Assembly (NCBI GenBank): GCA_025531455.1
Contig: JAMYHL010000098.1
Coordinates: 53,328 to 117,327 of the forward strand
Source of the DNA: Apiotrichum sp. Y4204
Lineage: Eukaryota > Basidiomycota > Tremellomycetes > Trichosporonales > Trichosporonaceae
Length of the DNA stretch: 64,000 bases
Direction of reading: 5' to 3'
Position numbers and translations under genes: made by a program
Shown here: in pieces, positions 21,725 through 33,390 of the stretch
Layout of the letters: the number at the start of each line of letters is the position of its first letter
Numbering within the stretch: position 1 is the first letter of the stretch
Notes under the pieces: model-generated
What the model was told of the DNA's origin: nothing
The model's database searches: none
What the model saw: the letters and a program-made list of their open reading frames with translations, nothing else

Positions 21725-23426
21725 TTACAGCTCGTCGCGGAGGTCTTGCGCACCAGCGCCGGCCTGGTTCTTGAACCCGACAGGACTCTTGCCCTTGACG
21801 TTACCAGCCTCGACGTGCTCGCGAATAAGCTGGTTGAGCGCGCCACCACGCGAGGCGGGCTGCGGCTTGTCGGCAACCATGAGCGAGAGGAACTCCATCG
21901 CGAGGTCTGCCGCAGCCATCGCCGTCAGCTCGGCGTTGGTGTCGTATGCAGGCGATACCTCGACAATGTCCGCGCCGACAATGTTCATGCCCGCTAGCCC
22001 GCGGATAATGCGCTTCACCTCTCGGGTCGTCCAGCCGCCAGACTCGGGTGTGCCGGCTGGTTGTGAGCGAGCGATATCAGGAGGACGCGATGTTCCGAGT
22101 TACGTTCGGACACTCACTTGCAGGGGCCATGCTGGGGTCAATGGTGTCGATGTCAAAGCTGAGGTAGCAGGGTCCGTTTCCAATCCGGCGCCTGATAGCT
22201 GCGGCGACGCCCTCGGGGCCCATGTCGTCGATGTCGTCTGTGGAGAACACCTGGAATCCGACAGCCTCGTCGTGCAGAAGGTCCGAGAATGACTGTCATC
22301 AGTGGGAGATTTCTTCGAAGGCGGCCTGGATCTGGGTCTAAGAACCTTGGTACCAGTGCCCAGTCCCCTTCTCTGTTCTTCTGGCAAACTGCAGCCACCC
22401 ATTGGATGTCCATGCCGATGGCTACTCACTGACAAACGCGTACGTATCCCGGCATGTGCAGAGGTTGTATTAGACACATATCCGAGCTCGTGGGCTTTCC
22501 AGAAGAACGTGCCGTGCGTCTGATGACGTCAGTTACACCCAACTGCTCTGTACCCACCACCTTGTGTTGCTCGCTGTGCGCTCCGCCGAGCTCGTGTCCG
22601 TTCCAGGTGTCGAGATGGGCGTCGAAATGGAGCACAGAGATGGGGCCGTACACCTCGTGAAGCGCACCGAGGATGGGGAGCACAATTGTGTGGTCCCCGC
22701 CGAGCGTCAGGATGCGCGGGTGCTCCTTGCCGTCCTTGGCGAGATGAGACGTGTACTTTGTCTTCTTTGACTTGGTCGGGCGGTTGATCAGCGTCGAGTA
22801 CGCGACCTGCATCTCGTCAATTGCTAGCACCGGGTCGTAGGGCGACGCCGGGACGTCGCTGCAGTCCATCTGTTGTTAGTGAGCGTGCGATCCCGCCAGC
22901 TGCCCAGCTTTTCAACTCAATACGCACCACCGTGAGATCCGTGTCTTGCGGGATGCTGAAGCCCCAAGGATACACGAACGAGCGCGCGGAGCCGATACGC
23001 CGCGACCCGGTGCGGATGGCGTGGGGTCCGAACCGCGCACCGGGGCGGTACGAAACCGTGGTCTGTGGTCAGTGGGCCGCCTTGATGGACATTGGGATCT
23101 CGCTCAAGATCTCTGTTAGTCGCAACTTCCATATCGACGCTAAGAGCAAGAGTTCATCCTCGTCTCGTTACCCAGAGCCCCAGCCATCCGCGGACTCACA
23201 TCAAATGGCATACCCAGGATCGCAATGTCGAACCGTGTATCGGGCTGCTCGAGGCACTGCGCATGGGGGAAGCGCGCAAACCCCGCGATGCCAGAGAACG
23301 TGAGGTCCGGTGTACCGCCATACTTGGCCTCTGAAGGTCAGTCGCTACGCTTAGTGGGGTAAGCTCACGCCAGGCCTCTTTCGCGCTCGCGCCAAGGGCG
23401 AGAAGGGGGACGAGGAGGGTGAGCAT
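21725..23426 (-). CDS. Secreted agmatinase / ureohydrolase
   Basis: Arginase-superfamily enzyme, most like fungal agmatinases, hydrolysing agmatine (or a related guanidino compound) to putrescine and urea with a two-manganese centre. Seven exons: 23426-23369, 23330-23200, 23062-22928, 22869-22558, 22519-22430, 22292-22118 and 22056-21725, total 411 codons (410 aa), all phases matching. The product starts with a signal peptide ([19 protein letters not shown]), so it enters the secretory route, as in the extracellular-type fungal branch. Metal ligands are present: GGDHT (about 165-169), DAHLD within [10 protein letters not shown] (Asp191, His193, Asp195) and DIDTIDP (Asp289/291/294 region). The conserved block [18 protein letters not shown] precedes them and [16 protein letters not shown] follows. 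No catalytic residue appears lost. Putrescine versus another product cannot be decided from sequence. Confidence 0.9.
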
Positions 23427-24753
23427 CGCGTAAGATTGGTGATGGATGAACAAGAACAGCGAAGGTAAAGGTTAAGAAGGACGGCCACCCGTCGTCAGGT
23501 CACTGCTCGACTGGTTCACGATATCTCCAAGCTCCATGCCCTCGCTTCATGTGGGGTCAGCAGTCATAATGAGTTGTGATCCATATGATCTGTAGTTAAC
23601 CGATGGTTTACCCCGTGGGGCAGGCGCCAGTACCGGCCATGTCCGGGCGCTTGCAGCGTCCTAAGCGCCGGTTTGAAAGCGCCCCATAAAGATGGGACAC
23701 TTGAAGGCATGAGTAAGGCATGCACGAACTGCTAGATTCATCAGCCATCAGTCCAGGTATGCAAAACGAAAGACGGAACTGTGTGCCAGCAAGCAGTAGA
23801 GATACGCGGCCTCCTCGCGTTAGTCGTCCACCTCTGTAGTCAGGTTAATTCCCGAGAACGATACGCGCGTGGAGGAAGGTATTTACCCAATCAGGCGGAT
23901 CTGATAGGGTCGACGTTCGGGAAATCGAGACACGTGACTCGCACAACTTTCCCCAGGACCCCCCAAGTGCATTTTATAGGGGGATGGGTGAATAGTGTTT
24001 TGTGCGTCCATCTGACGTGGGGGGGTTGGTCACCGAGATAGAATTACTCTCTTCTCACGCAATGATCACTGTCCACCCCCTAACACTGGACAGTTTCAAT
24101 CGTTTTGCGTGAGCCCCCTCCGATGCACAGCGTGAAGTCGGTATCGCCATTGCCACCCCCATGGTGGGCTGGTGGTGGTGGCAAAGAGGTCGAATCCTTG
24201 TCCCACCCCTCTCATCACATGCTCAGAGCCGAGCCAAGACCGAAGCCGAGCCCAACGATGGTTCTCTTGGCGGCTTCGTGACGAGGTCTAACGTCATCGG
24301 TGGGCGTAATTGCTCGCAACTTACATTCCAGCTGCACGTGATGATGGGTCAGTCACATGCCGCGCGTGTCTTGTGATTGCTCTGGCATGTCGAATCGGAG
24401 ATGTCAGGAATCTGGTGTCAAACTTCGATTCGCAACGAACGATAAACCCTTCGGTCTGACTTTGGTCTGACAGAATGCAGATATCAGGGTATAGAGGTCA
24501 AGACTGTGCCAAGCCGACTCTGCTACTGGGATGCTTTGGATGCCCTCGGCTCGCGCTGCTCGATTCATTGACTCAATCTGTTCCTTGGCTGCACGTGTGT
24601 CTGTCAGTGAGGTAGTGGCCAGTGAGTGAGTCAAGGTTTGAGGCGTCAGTTCTTCTCCATCAGCCGATTGAGATCAGTTGGGGCGCACAATATCAGAAGT
24701 GAGCCCCGATTGCTTCGAAGGCCGCTGCCGGTCGTAACGTATGCATACAAGGT
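23427..24753. other. Intergenic
   Basis: 1.3 kb between the agmatinase start and the last exon of RPA12, both minus strand. I see no supportable gene. A few short open frames lack any recognisable feature. Confidence 0.55.
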
Positions 24754-25630
24754 CTAGTTGTTGGTCCTGGTCTGGTTTCCGCATTTGAGACACTGAGTGT
24801 TAGCGCTACCCAAGGAGATAGTCGAGAACCATCTTGGGAGAGATAGGCATTGAATTAGGATCGACAATGTCATTCAGAGCTGCACCGCCCGAGACTGCTC
24901 CTCACCAAAACAGATTCCCCCACTGATCTGCATCTGGACATCAACCTCGCTGTAACTTTACTCACAGTGTAGAAAATAGTCGAGCCTTCGTCGGCCGAAC
25001 GCAGCTGCATCTCCTTGTACGAGAGACCCACGTGGCCGCAATTGGTACAAGTTTCCTGGACCTGAAAATTAGCGTGCAGTCTTGGAGAATCCTGGAGCAG
25101 ATAGAGATGAAGAGTCAGGAAGGCCCATGTCCGGGATTCCAATGTGCGTGGAGCGCCGTGATCCACATAGAGGACCACACACAACCATACACAACTTTTA
25201 CTGCAGCCCTCTCCACCCAGCCAAGCACTCACGATCGGATCGCGCTCCATCGCCGCTTCCTCCTCGGTCTGGGTATTCTGTACGAGGGCGCGTTTACTCC
25301 TCAAGGCGGACGGGAACGCATGCTCCGAGCTCGTCGTTTCGGTCGGGAGATTCTCATATGCTGCTGTTAGAGATGATTTCAAAAGCGAAAGCTGAAATAT
25401 GTCTGTAATCGTCGGTGCGGAATTCTTGACAGACCCGTTTTGATCCTCAGAAAGATTGTACGACGCTATACCCTCGCTCCACACTCACACGATGCCGGCT
25501 CCTTGCGCCCACACTGATGGCAGTCAATCTCGTCCTGGTCGTCTCGTGGGAGATCAAGAAGAGTGCCGCATGCAGGACAAAACAACAGCGCGCCGATGCG
25601 CTTCGCACGGGTGCTCGTCGCGGGCGGCAT
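24754..25630 (-). CDS. RPA12: RNA polymerase I subunit Rpa12 (A12.2)
   Basis: Small subunit of RNA polymerase I with two zinc ribbons; its C-terminal ribbon reaches the active site and supports RNA cleavage, like TFIIS. Exons 25630-25489, 25363-25233, 25061-24966 and 24792-24754 sum to 136 codons (135 aa), close to yeast Rpa12 (125 aa). N-terminal ribbon: FCPACGTLL (Cys18, Cys21) and DCHQCG (Cys37, Cys40). C-terminal ribbon: CTNCGH (Cys96, Cys99), the invariant RSADEGSTIFY acidic loop, and CLKCG (Cys124, Cys127) in a tiny 39-nt last exon that is separated by a 173-nt intron. That last exon restores the two cysteines needed for zinc binding and ends in RTNN. Acceptor of exon 2 could shift by 3 nt (one Ala). 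Nucleolar, rRNA transcription. Confidence 0.93.
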
Positions 25631-26132
25631 ATCTGTAGGCGAGTGAAGTGATTTGTCTCGATTCAAAAGGTCGAGAGTGTTGTCCGTTTTCCCTGTGGAC
25701 TGCGATCATGATCACAAACAAAATTCTAGATCCCAAGGTGGAGGTTCTATTACATAATATTCAAGGGATGTTCATTGAACCCACCCCATGTTTCGGACTT
25801 CCGCAGTTCCGCACTTGGCGTCAATGGTTTCTTCTGACTGCCGTTCGACAAGACGCCTGTTGCTGGCTCTCGACATGTATCAATTCTACTGTAACCTCGT
25901 ACAACAACACTTGGGCAAAACAGCTTGATTGCAAGTCACATCATGCATCGAGTAGGACTACTATCGCCGACTCGTTCGACATTGCCAGCAAAGCGTTAGG
26001 TCATGGATGTCAAGTCAAGGAGGTGAGGAGGGAATACGGAGTCTTGGCGCTGCTATGTGCGGCACATTAATGGAAAGTGGAAGGAAGTGTAGGTACACAG
26101 GTGGGTTCACTCGGCTCTCTCGCAATGTCACT
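25631..26132. other. Intergenic, RPA12 promoter
   Basis: About 500 bp between the RPA12 start and the stop of the Ala/Glu/Pro-rich gene on the same strand. A/T content is raised around 25700-25920, fitting a promoter plus a 3' UTR. No gene seen. Confidence 0.55.
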
Positions 26133-27799
26133 CTAGGCAGCGGCCGCAACAGCGGGAGCAGCAGGTGGTGCGGCCTTAGGCTGAACGAGGTTAGCATTCT
26201 GCACAGATGACCAATGCCAAAGCAACTCACGGCCTCGATCTGGATGGGCTCAGCAGTGGCAGGGGCCTCGATCTTGGGAGCCTCCTCAGCAACGGCGGCC
26301 TCAGGGGCAGCAGGGGTCTCTGCAACCTCCTCAACAGCCTCGCTCTTGGGGGACGAAGTCTCCTTCTTGGGGTGAGCGGCTTCCTTGGCCTTGTTGAAGA
26401 AGCCAGTGAAGCGGGCGGAGAGACGGCGTCCGGCCTTCAGACCCTTGGTGGGGCTCTCCTTCTCGGGGGTGGTGGCACCGTCGACGACCTTGGGGGTCTC
26501 GGCCTCAGGAGTGGCAGCGGGGGCCTCAACAGCCGGGGCAGCCCTACGCCTGGTTAGCAAACCGACGATGGAATGCAGACGAGATACTTACTCCTCCTTG
26601 GGCGCCTCAGCGGCAGGGGCGGGGGTCTCCTCAACAACAACGGGGGCGGGGGCGGCCTCAGTGGTCTCGGCGGGGGTGGCAGCGGCCTCGGCGGGAACCT
26701 CAACAACAGGCTCCTCGGGCTTGAGAGTAGCCTTCTCCTTCTTGGGAGACTTCTTGTGGAAAAGCTTAGCAAAGAAGCTAGGCGCCTTGACCTTAGGCTA
26801 CACGTTAGGTTTGTAACGAAAGGGAACTTCAATGCGGGCAGCTTACCTTCTTCTCCTCGACCTTGGCCTCCTCGGCGGGGGTCTCAGCGGCGGCCTCGGG
26901 GGCGGCAGCAGGAGTCTCCTCGACAACAGCGGCCTCGGGGGCGGATTCAGGGACGGCAGCAGTAGCCTCAGCGACCGGCTCGGCCGCAGGGGCAGCAACG
27001 GGAGCGGGGGCGGCCTCAACAGGAGCGGGGGCCTTCATCGGTCAGCGTCGTTCTTGTCTCAGTCTAGTTTAGGCCAGACCAACTTACCTCGACAGCAGGC
27101 GCGGCAACGGTCTCCTTCTCGACAACGGCGTCGACAGCGGGGGCAACGGGGGCCTGGGAAGTGTGAGAAGGGCGAACAGTAGCAAGAGGGAACGACATGG
27201 TGGCAAGGACAGAGACAGAGTAAGGGTGGGGAGAAAGAAGCAAACATTGCCACAATATATCTTCGGTGGACTATGTGTGTACGAGGACAAGTGCGTTTGA
27301 GTGCGTGTGTGGGATCAAGGGATGTACAGAAAGGAGCGGAGAAGCATAGCCATCGTGGAGCAGCGGCCTGTGCGAGAACACGCCACGTCTGGCAGGATTG
27401 GGTATTTGGGAGCCATCTTTGGCCACCGGTGGCCCTTCCCTAATGAGTCCTCGCATCCATGTTGCCAGCACAACAAGGCTTAGAGAGCTCCACTACGTCC
27501 AGTGCTTGTTCACCTCGCGATTTCCCATCCGCAATCCATCTTCACACGTGCCGCAGCAAGTCAATCATGATCAATCGGAGGCCGAGTCATGAAAGGGACG
27601 ACTCAGCAATGGTCTTCCTCGAACAAAACTTGGCGGCCACCATAGTTCGCCACTTTTGGCCCGGTGGCAAATAAACGACTGCAACACCGTTGCCCAACAC
27701 TAGCTCACGACACCTTACGCGGATTCCCTTCACAGACCGCAAACCGACAGCAAACGTGTCACTGATACTCACCTTGGTCTCCTCAACGGCGGCGGACAT
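26133..27799 (-). CDS. Ala/Glu/Pro-rich low-complexity protein
   Basis: Unrecognised acidic, disordered protein. Exons: 27799-27773, 27153-27088, 27032-26847, 26797-26592, 26543-26231 and 26180-26133, total 282 codons (281 aa), all in phase. Internal exons are each mostly Ala/Pro/Glu/Val, beginning with AP or PK blocks. Two short basic/hydrophobic motifs interrupt the bias: KAPSFFAKLFHKKSPKKEK in exon 4 and RRLSARFTGFFNKAKE in exon 5; both could form amphipathic helices for membrane or partner binding, and RRLS is a canonical PKA-type phosphosite. Strong codon uniformity (GCC, GAG, CCC) suggests high expression. Intron 1 is unusually long (619 nt), and exon 2 is also open upstream to an ATG at 27198 in good context, giving an alternative N-terminus (MSFPLATVRPSHTSQ instead of MSAAVEETK). 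The exon-5 acceptor may lie 6 nt earlier. Confidence 0.72.
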
Positions 27800-30700
27800 T
27801 GTGATTGATATCGTTTATAAGGGGGGTGATGTGGTGAGAAGGAGAGTGTGTTGTTGGGTGTCTGGTGAATATATGTGTCAAAGTACGAGTGTGATTAGCG
27901 AGAATTAAGGTGCTAAGAAGCTACTAGGTCGTGAGGATGATATGAACGTAAGAGAGGATGTGTAGTTGAGAGAGAGTTGAGAAGAGATACTATAGAGGGG
28001 GTGGTGGTGAGTGAGGGAGAGAAGGAGAGATGTAGAGATCTACGGTTGAAAAAGGACTCAGCGAGTGCGCAAGGGATAAACCGGATTCTCGTGAGAGAGC
28101 ACCAGGGGGGGTGTCGAAGATCGCTCGCGAGGGGGGCGGCCACAAACCACGGGCTGATGACAGAGGCTGGAGGCGAGGCGAGGCGCGGCGAGGGCGAGAG
28201 AAAGAGAAGAGGGTCGACAGGGGGGGGGGGAGCTTGCGATCCTGTGAGAACGTGAGACACGTCTGGGAGGGAGGACGACGGCAAGGGGGGCAACAACAGC
28301 GGAGAAAGGAGGCAGAGAGGTGGAGAGGCAGAGGGCCGAGACCAGACGTGGAGAGGGCGGAGGAAGGAAGACATAGGAATAAAATGTACAAAAATCGAGT
28401 TGAACGAGCACCGGACTGTGTGGAAGGGCAGAGGCAAGGGGAATGATCGTGACCGTGTGAGGAAAGGGGGGGGGAGCGAGAGCCCAGAGGCCGTCTGCAC
28501 ACTGTTCATGCGGGCCGGGCGGAATAGGGGATGATGAGAGCCGAAGAGGTGGGACAGCCAAGGGCCAGGAGCCCTACACAATGAGATACGGTGTATATGG
28601 TGGCAACCCACACACAAGTGCTTCAAGTCGGCAACGAATGGTCCAAAATCACACATGCCGGGCCTCTGCCGCGTCCATGCCCCAGCACCTGTGGCATACC
28701 GAACAGGGCAGGACGGCCCATGAAAGGGAGACGCGAAGCACTGGCCCGCGCACGGGGTGCATCCGGTGGAATGGGTTCGTTTGGTGGGTGGCGACGGCAT
28801 GGGGCTGTTGACGAGAGGGACAGCCATAGGGACGAACGACCGCGAAACGGGCCCTTTGGCTTTTGGGAAGCATTCCTCGCGGCCTTGCGGCGTTGCCTGG
28901 GCGCCTGGGAACGGCAGCCGAGTCGAATCACGTCGAATAGAACCAGCCGAAGCAGGTGCATCGACCCACGGGCCACGGGCCACGGGCAGGCTTGGCGCGC
29001 CGTGCGGCTGGGTGGCAAACAAAAATTAGACTACCTTCCCTGAGACGGGCGTGCACGGGCGCGTACACACCACATACACAGTGACACCGTTCCTGGATGA
29101 CAGAAAGGGGAAGGACCACAAGTGGAGACCGGCGTGTCAACGCCTCCTACAACAAGAGCATTGTTCTCCTGTTGTCCGGATGATGCAGAAGGGACTGTGC
29201 ATGGCTGCCGTCGTGCGGGGTCTCAACCTTCAAAGTGTTTGCGTGCCCAGAGGGGCTTACCAGGGTATCATACACATAAACCCACTCGTACCCACAGCAC
29301 GCACAACGATGTGCACACGGTAAAGGAAAGCAAAAGAAAAAGCAATCACATACGGAGTCGGGGGGAGGGACCAGACGAGGCAGATAAGGGTCCGCTGTCA
29401 AAGCCAAGACCAGACTCGGGAGCCGAGATCACCACTCCATTATGCCTTGTCCTTGAATCCTTGCTCCCCCTGGCCCCTGGCCCTGTCGTGGATGTGTGCG
29501 GTCCCTGGTCCCCTATCCCACGAGATCCACAAATCCACTTGAAGTACGTTTCAGTCGATTCAGTCTGGTTCGCGTCTGGCGCTGGTTCTTTTCTTGTCAC
29601 ACACCAGACCATTAGCGCACAAGCTAACAAGTCCACCACCGGGACCCCCTCTCACATGTCATTCTCACACACACGCACACAAGAGATAACAACCACTTCC
29701 CAAGGAACGTCTAGGCAAGTAAATCGCACTGTGCACATGCACTGCGTACAGCCATTGCGCACATACACTCTTCCATCCTCCTATCCACAGCATGGCGTTT
29801 CTTGTGCTCTAATCCTGGATTCCGATCGGCTGCGGTAGCCGCAGAAGCCGCAAGGACTGTTTCGTAACTGACCGGCTCGTGACGAAATAAGGTTGGGTCA
29901 CGCGCCACACCAGAGCAAATCTGTCCACTGCACCACTGCTTGTGCAACTGTGCAGCTGTGCAATTGTGCTACACGACTGCGCACTGGGCCTGATCCACGG
30001 TGCATTCCGACCATCGGTCCAGTGCGTTTTCTGTTCCTGGACTCCGCCGCCGGGAACGACGAGCCGGTGGCGGCCCGCCATGTGCTAGGGCGCAAGCAGG
30101 GTTTACAGTCCATACATGGAGCCGGGGACAGTCGTAGTTTGTGGTCCTAATCTAAACCATAACAAAGTTAATCACCATTCAAGCAAAGAGCACAACATCG
30201 GCTGCAGCCTCCAGCCTCACGGTTTGTGCTGCCATGCAACATCATCACAACGCCAACGACGCACGAAGATACAGTACAAATGTACAAGTACCACTAGGGC
30301 ACACCAAAGTGGGAGGAAGGGAAACTCGTCACGGTGGACTCAGAGACTCATTGTTAGCCGGGTTCACCATTTAAGCTGGACAATCCTCATTAGTTTCAGG
30401 CCGATCCCTCTTCCCTGTGGAGAACCTTCCCTGTGCAGAACACCTTACCTTAACCTCAACTCCGCTCAACTCGATGATTCCTCGTCACTTCTGTGCAGTC
30501 ATGTCCGACAACAAGCCGTGAAGGTGCCAAGCACAGCTCGTGCCGCACTGTGCTGAATGTATGTCTGTCAAGATCTCCTCCGCCGTATGGCATTCATGAA
30601 GTGTGGCCAACCGCATCTCTTTATCGGAGAGGCTTTTGGGCAGTTATGATATTGGTGATAACAAGCTAAGCCGCCTCCTCTGTACTATCCGGGTACCAAC

Positions 30701-33174
30701 GGGTCCGACCCGGGCGCGACCGGGCCTCCCGCCATTGTTGTCCCTAACTGATTCCACTGAGGTCTACCCCGTGTCGTGGCTGCGTACTCTGCACTCTGCG
30801 CCATACGACAGCCAGCCCGCCAGGCGCCAGCCCCCAGTGGCGAAACTGTGGCCGCCGTCTCCCTGCTGTATTCGGGAGATAATATGTAGTTGCGGTGATT
30901 CATCAGCCAAGGGTCAAGGGCCCAACAAACCCCTGAAAGTCACGCGCCAGGGACTAAGCTAGATCGCGCTAGATCGCGTTGCAACTCACGCCAAAACGCG
31001 TGCGGCGTGCCAAGACTCGGGTCAGCCACTGGTTATATGCTGCGTTTGGCGGATAGAAGGCGGCGGAACGAGCCGGAACGGACAGCAGCAGTAGTAGTAC
31101 TAAGTGGTAGTCGTGCTAAGGTGTCCAGAGGATCCAGATCTTGAGCTTGAGCTTGCGCAGCTAGTCAAACCATTGCCAGCCTCTCAGAAAAGGCATCTTG
31201 TGCCCTTGTTACTGCCAGATGCTGAATTGTCGCGCAAGCAGAAAGGACACTTTCCACAATCGCCGCTGTAGCCTCTGCATACAGTCTCCGTCCTCTATAG
31301 AACATAGCCAGTAGCCAGTGTTTGACATGCCAACATAGCCTTCTGGCTCTGGGATCCGAACACTCTTCAGACATTACGGCATGATGGATTTTAGCCAACC
31401 TTTCGCGAGCCAATCGTGTTCAAAGTGCCAGCCGAAACGCACCCGTTCACCCATCACATCCTGGTGGCTCTGGTGGCGCGGCAAGGGGATCGAGATCGTA
31501 GGTGCGCGGCCAACGTGCCCGCACACAGCGCCACTTACCTGGCCCGTTACCATATTAGCAACGCACAGTACCTCCGGATTCCTGTTCGAATCGCTTGCGC
31601 TGGAATCCTTCATCGCAAGATTATAGCGCTGTAGCGTCCCTTCTCCAGTTTTCACAGCTGGCGCGGCGAAGGGGGTTTTGCACTGGAGTCCCACAACCCA
31701 TACGTTTCCTTCCCTGGAGTGGATGTCCGCTGACACAACCGGCGCGTTTGATCTGGACAGCGCTCCACTTGTGTTTCGTGTTTGCTGCGATGGAGAGGCG
31801 CAAAAGGGGATACCAAAGTGACGATGTGAGAGCTTTGTAGCGTGCGCCCCAATCTCCTCACACAGCGCGTCGCGCCACACGGTCCGTCTCGGCGATGTGC
31901 GTGACGGCGCTGCACAAAGGTGACTCCGCCTGTTCGACAACTTTGCTGGGTACAGTAATGTGGACGTTTGACATGTACCTCACGCAAGTGTTCCACAACG
32001 CGTTCCACGTCTCGCACGCGTTCCACGTTAGGTGTCACGTGTCACCCGCCCATTGTCACCCACTCTGATACACTTTACTTGCCATCCACGACCTGATACG
32101 GTCAAAAGTATCCGCTAACGCACAATCTTAACGCACTGCACGGGCCAGGGTCCGCGTTTCGCGCGTTTCACGGGCATCTGCGACGGCCCCGGAAGGGCAA
32201 GACCCCTTCTGGGATCCAAGCTCACGTCCAATCCCCATCTCCTCATTCCGGTCGCATTGCCCTTAGTTCAAGCTTCGCGCGCCCAATGGAGACCTATTTT
32301 GGGTTCACGGCCGTGGATTGGATCATCTGAGCGGGTTGGTGGCTCAAACTGGAGATTATGTGAGTTCGATATGCAAAGTCATGTAGGGAGTCCCCTTCAC
32401 ACTGTTTGGAATTGAGCGATCGATCCCGAGGGGCTTTCAGGCCCCATTGAGGCTGATCGTGCCGTTGGGTGGTCAGTGCCATTGAAGCTGCTGTGACACG
32501 ACTCGCCAGTGACCAATGGGCTGTGTGGCATGTATGATGGATACAGGAGCTCGTCGAGAAACCATGTCTCTATATAACCAGCTCTGAGCAGGTCTTGTTC
32601 TGGGCATTGAAAAACTTGGACGTTGGCCGTGCATGGACAGTAGCATTCGCTATCTGCGATCTCGCTGATCTTGAAAGGTTCTCCGGACTCATGATTGCAC
32701 GTCTTCACCGACCGGTATCGGTAGCCACCGATATCAACCTCAACCCACCAATATCCTCACACGACTTGTATTTGTAAAGCACTATCGAGGCGCACGGGGT
32801 CCAAACTTTGGCGCACCGTTACTGTCGTTATTGTACCCACTTCCCCACAAATGGCAACCCTGCCCCCCCCCCCCGCCACCAGGATAGTCTGGAAAGGGGA
32901 ATGCGGCGCCGGCACGGCGGTCATCCCCTGGCCGCACTCCCAGTTGACTTTTTGGCATGAAGTCAAGTCCGGCTACTCTTGGACCTCGGGATACTCTGTA
33001 CCACCTCCTCCGGTGGGATGCTAGCTTCTTCATTGGGCAATTGCACAGGTTCAGTTGTGGGTTCATTTGCAAGGCGCTGAGGCTGTCGATGTGATAAGGG
33101 TTTCCCACTTTACCAGTCATAGACACCGTATGTGAAAAGACGCAGTTTAGACGGGGCGTGTCAGTATTACATGG
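27800..33174. other. Gene-poor stretch left of the MULE, 5.4 kb
   Basis: From 27930 to about 28470 the plus strand is almost pure purine (G/A), i.e. a long CT-rich tract upstream of the Ala/Glu/Pro-rich gene. The rest (28.6-33.2 kb) shows short open frames with no recognisable domain or intron structure, and a 12-C run at about 32863-32874. I find no gene or RNA I can support. The 369-codon open frame on the minus strand at 27913-29022 is a product of the strand bias. Confidence 0.5.
27930..28470 (-). promoter_or_regulatory. CT-rich upstream tract
   Basis: Roughly 540 bp are strongly G/A-biased on the plus strand, so C/T-rich on the minus strand, ending about 130 bp upstream of the ATG at 27799. 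Pyrimidine-rich leaders are common before highly expressed fungal genes. Assignment to this gene rests on position and orientation. Confidence 0.45.
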
Positions 33175-33183
33175 CTTACTTTC
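33175..33183 (+). repeat. Target-site duplication, left copy
   Basis: CTTACTTTC directly abuts the left inverted repeat; the identical 9-mer abuts the right inverted repeat at 36032-36040. Nine-base duplications are the signature of Mutator-like transposition. Confidence 0.88.
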
Positions 33184-33247
33184 GGAAGTACCGCCACGCA
33201 GGCCCGTTTTTGCCGACGGACAGGACATTGCTTCCGTCTCCATACAT
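33184..33247 (+). repeat. Left terminal inverted repeat of MULE
   Basis: Starts GGAAGTACCGCCACGC and contains CAGGACATTGCTTCCGTC; matches the reverse complement of 35968-36031 with five substitutions and no gap. Confidence 0.92.
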
Positions 33248-33390
33248 CCTGGCGGGTGCAAGACGCGTCGTAATGTCCGTCAGGCAAAACAGCTCGATTC
33301 TCAAGATCATCCATTCACCTCTCTAGACCATCACTTCTCTCCTACTCGCCACCAGACACCTCGCGCTCGCTGTCGTCCCTCCTACGCACC

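Noticed and set aside
27913..29022. 369-codon open frame on the minus strand
   Set aside because: Ser/Pro/Leu composition arises from the long CT-rich tract; no domain, and it overlaps the likely promoter of the Ala/Glu/Pro-rich gene.
31576..31600. GTTCGAATC, resembling a tRNA B box
   Set aside because: Flanking bases do not pair as a T-stem and no A box, anticodon arm or acceptor stem can be built around it.
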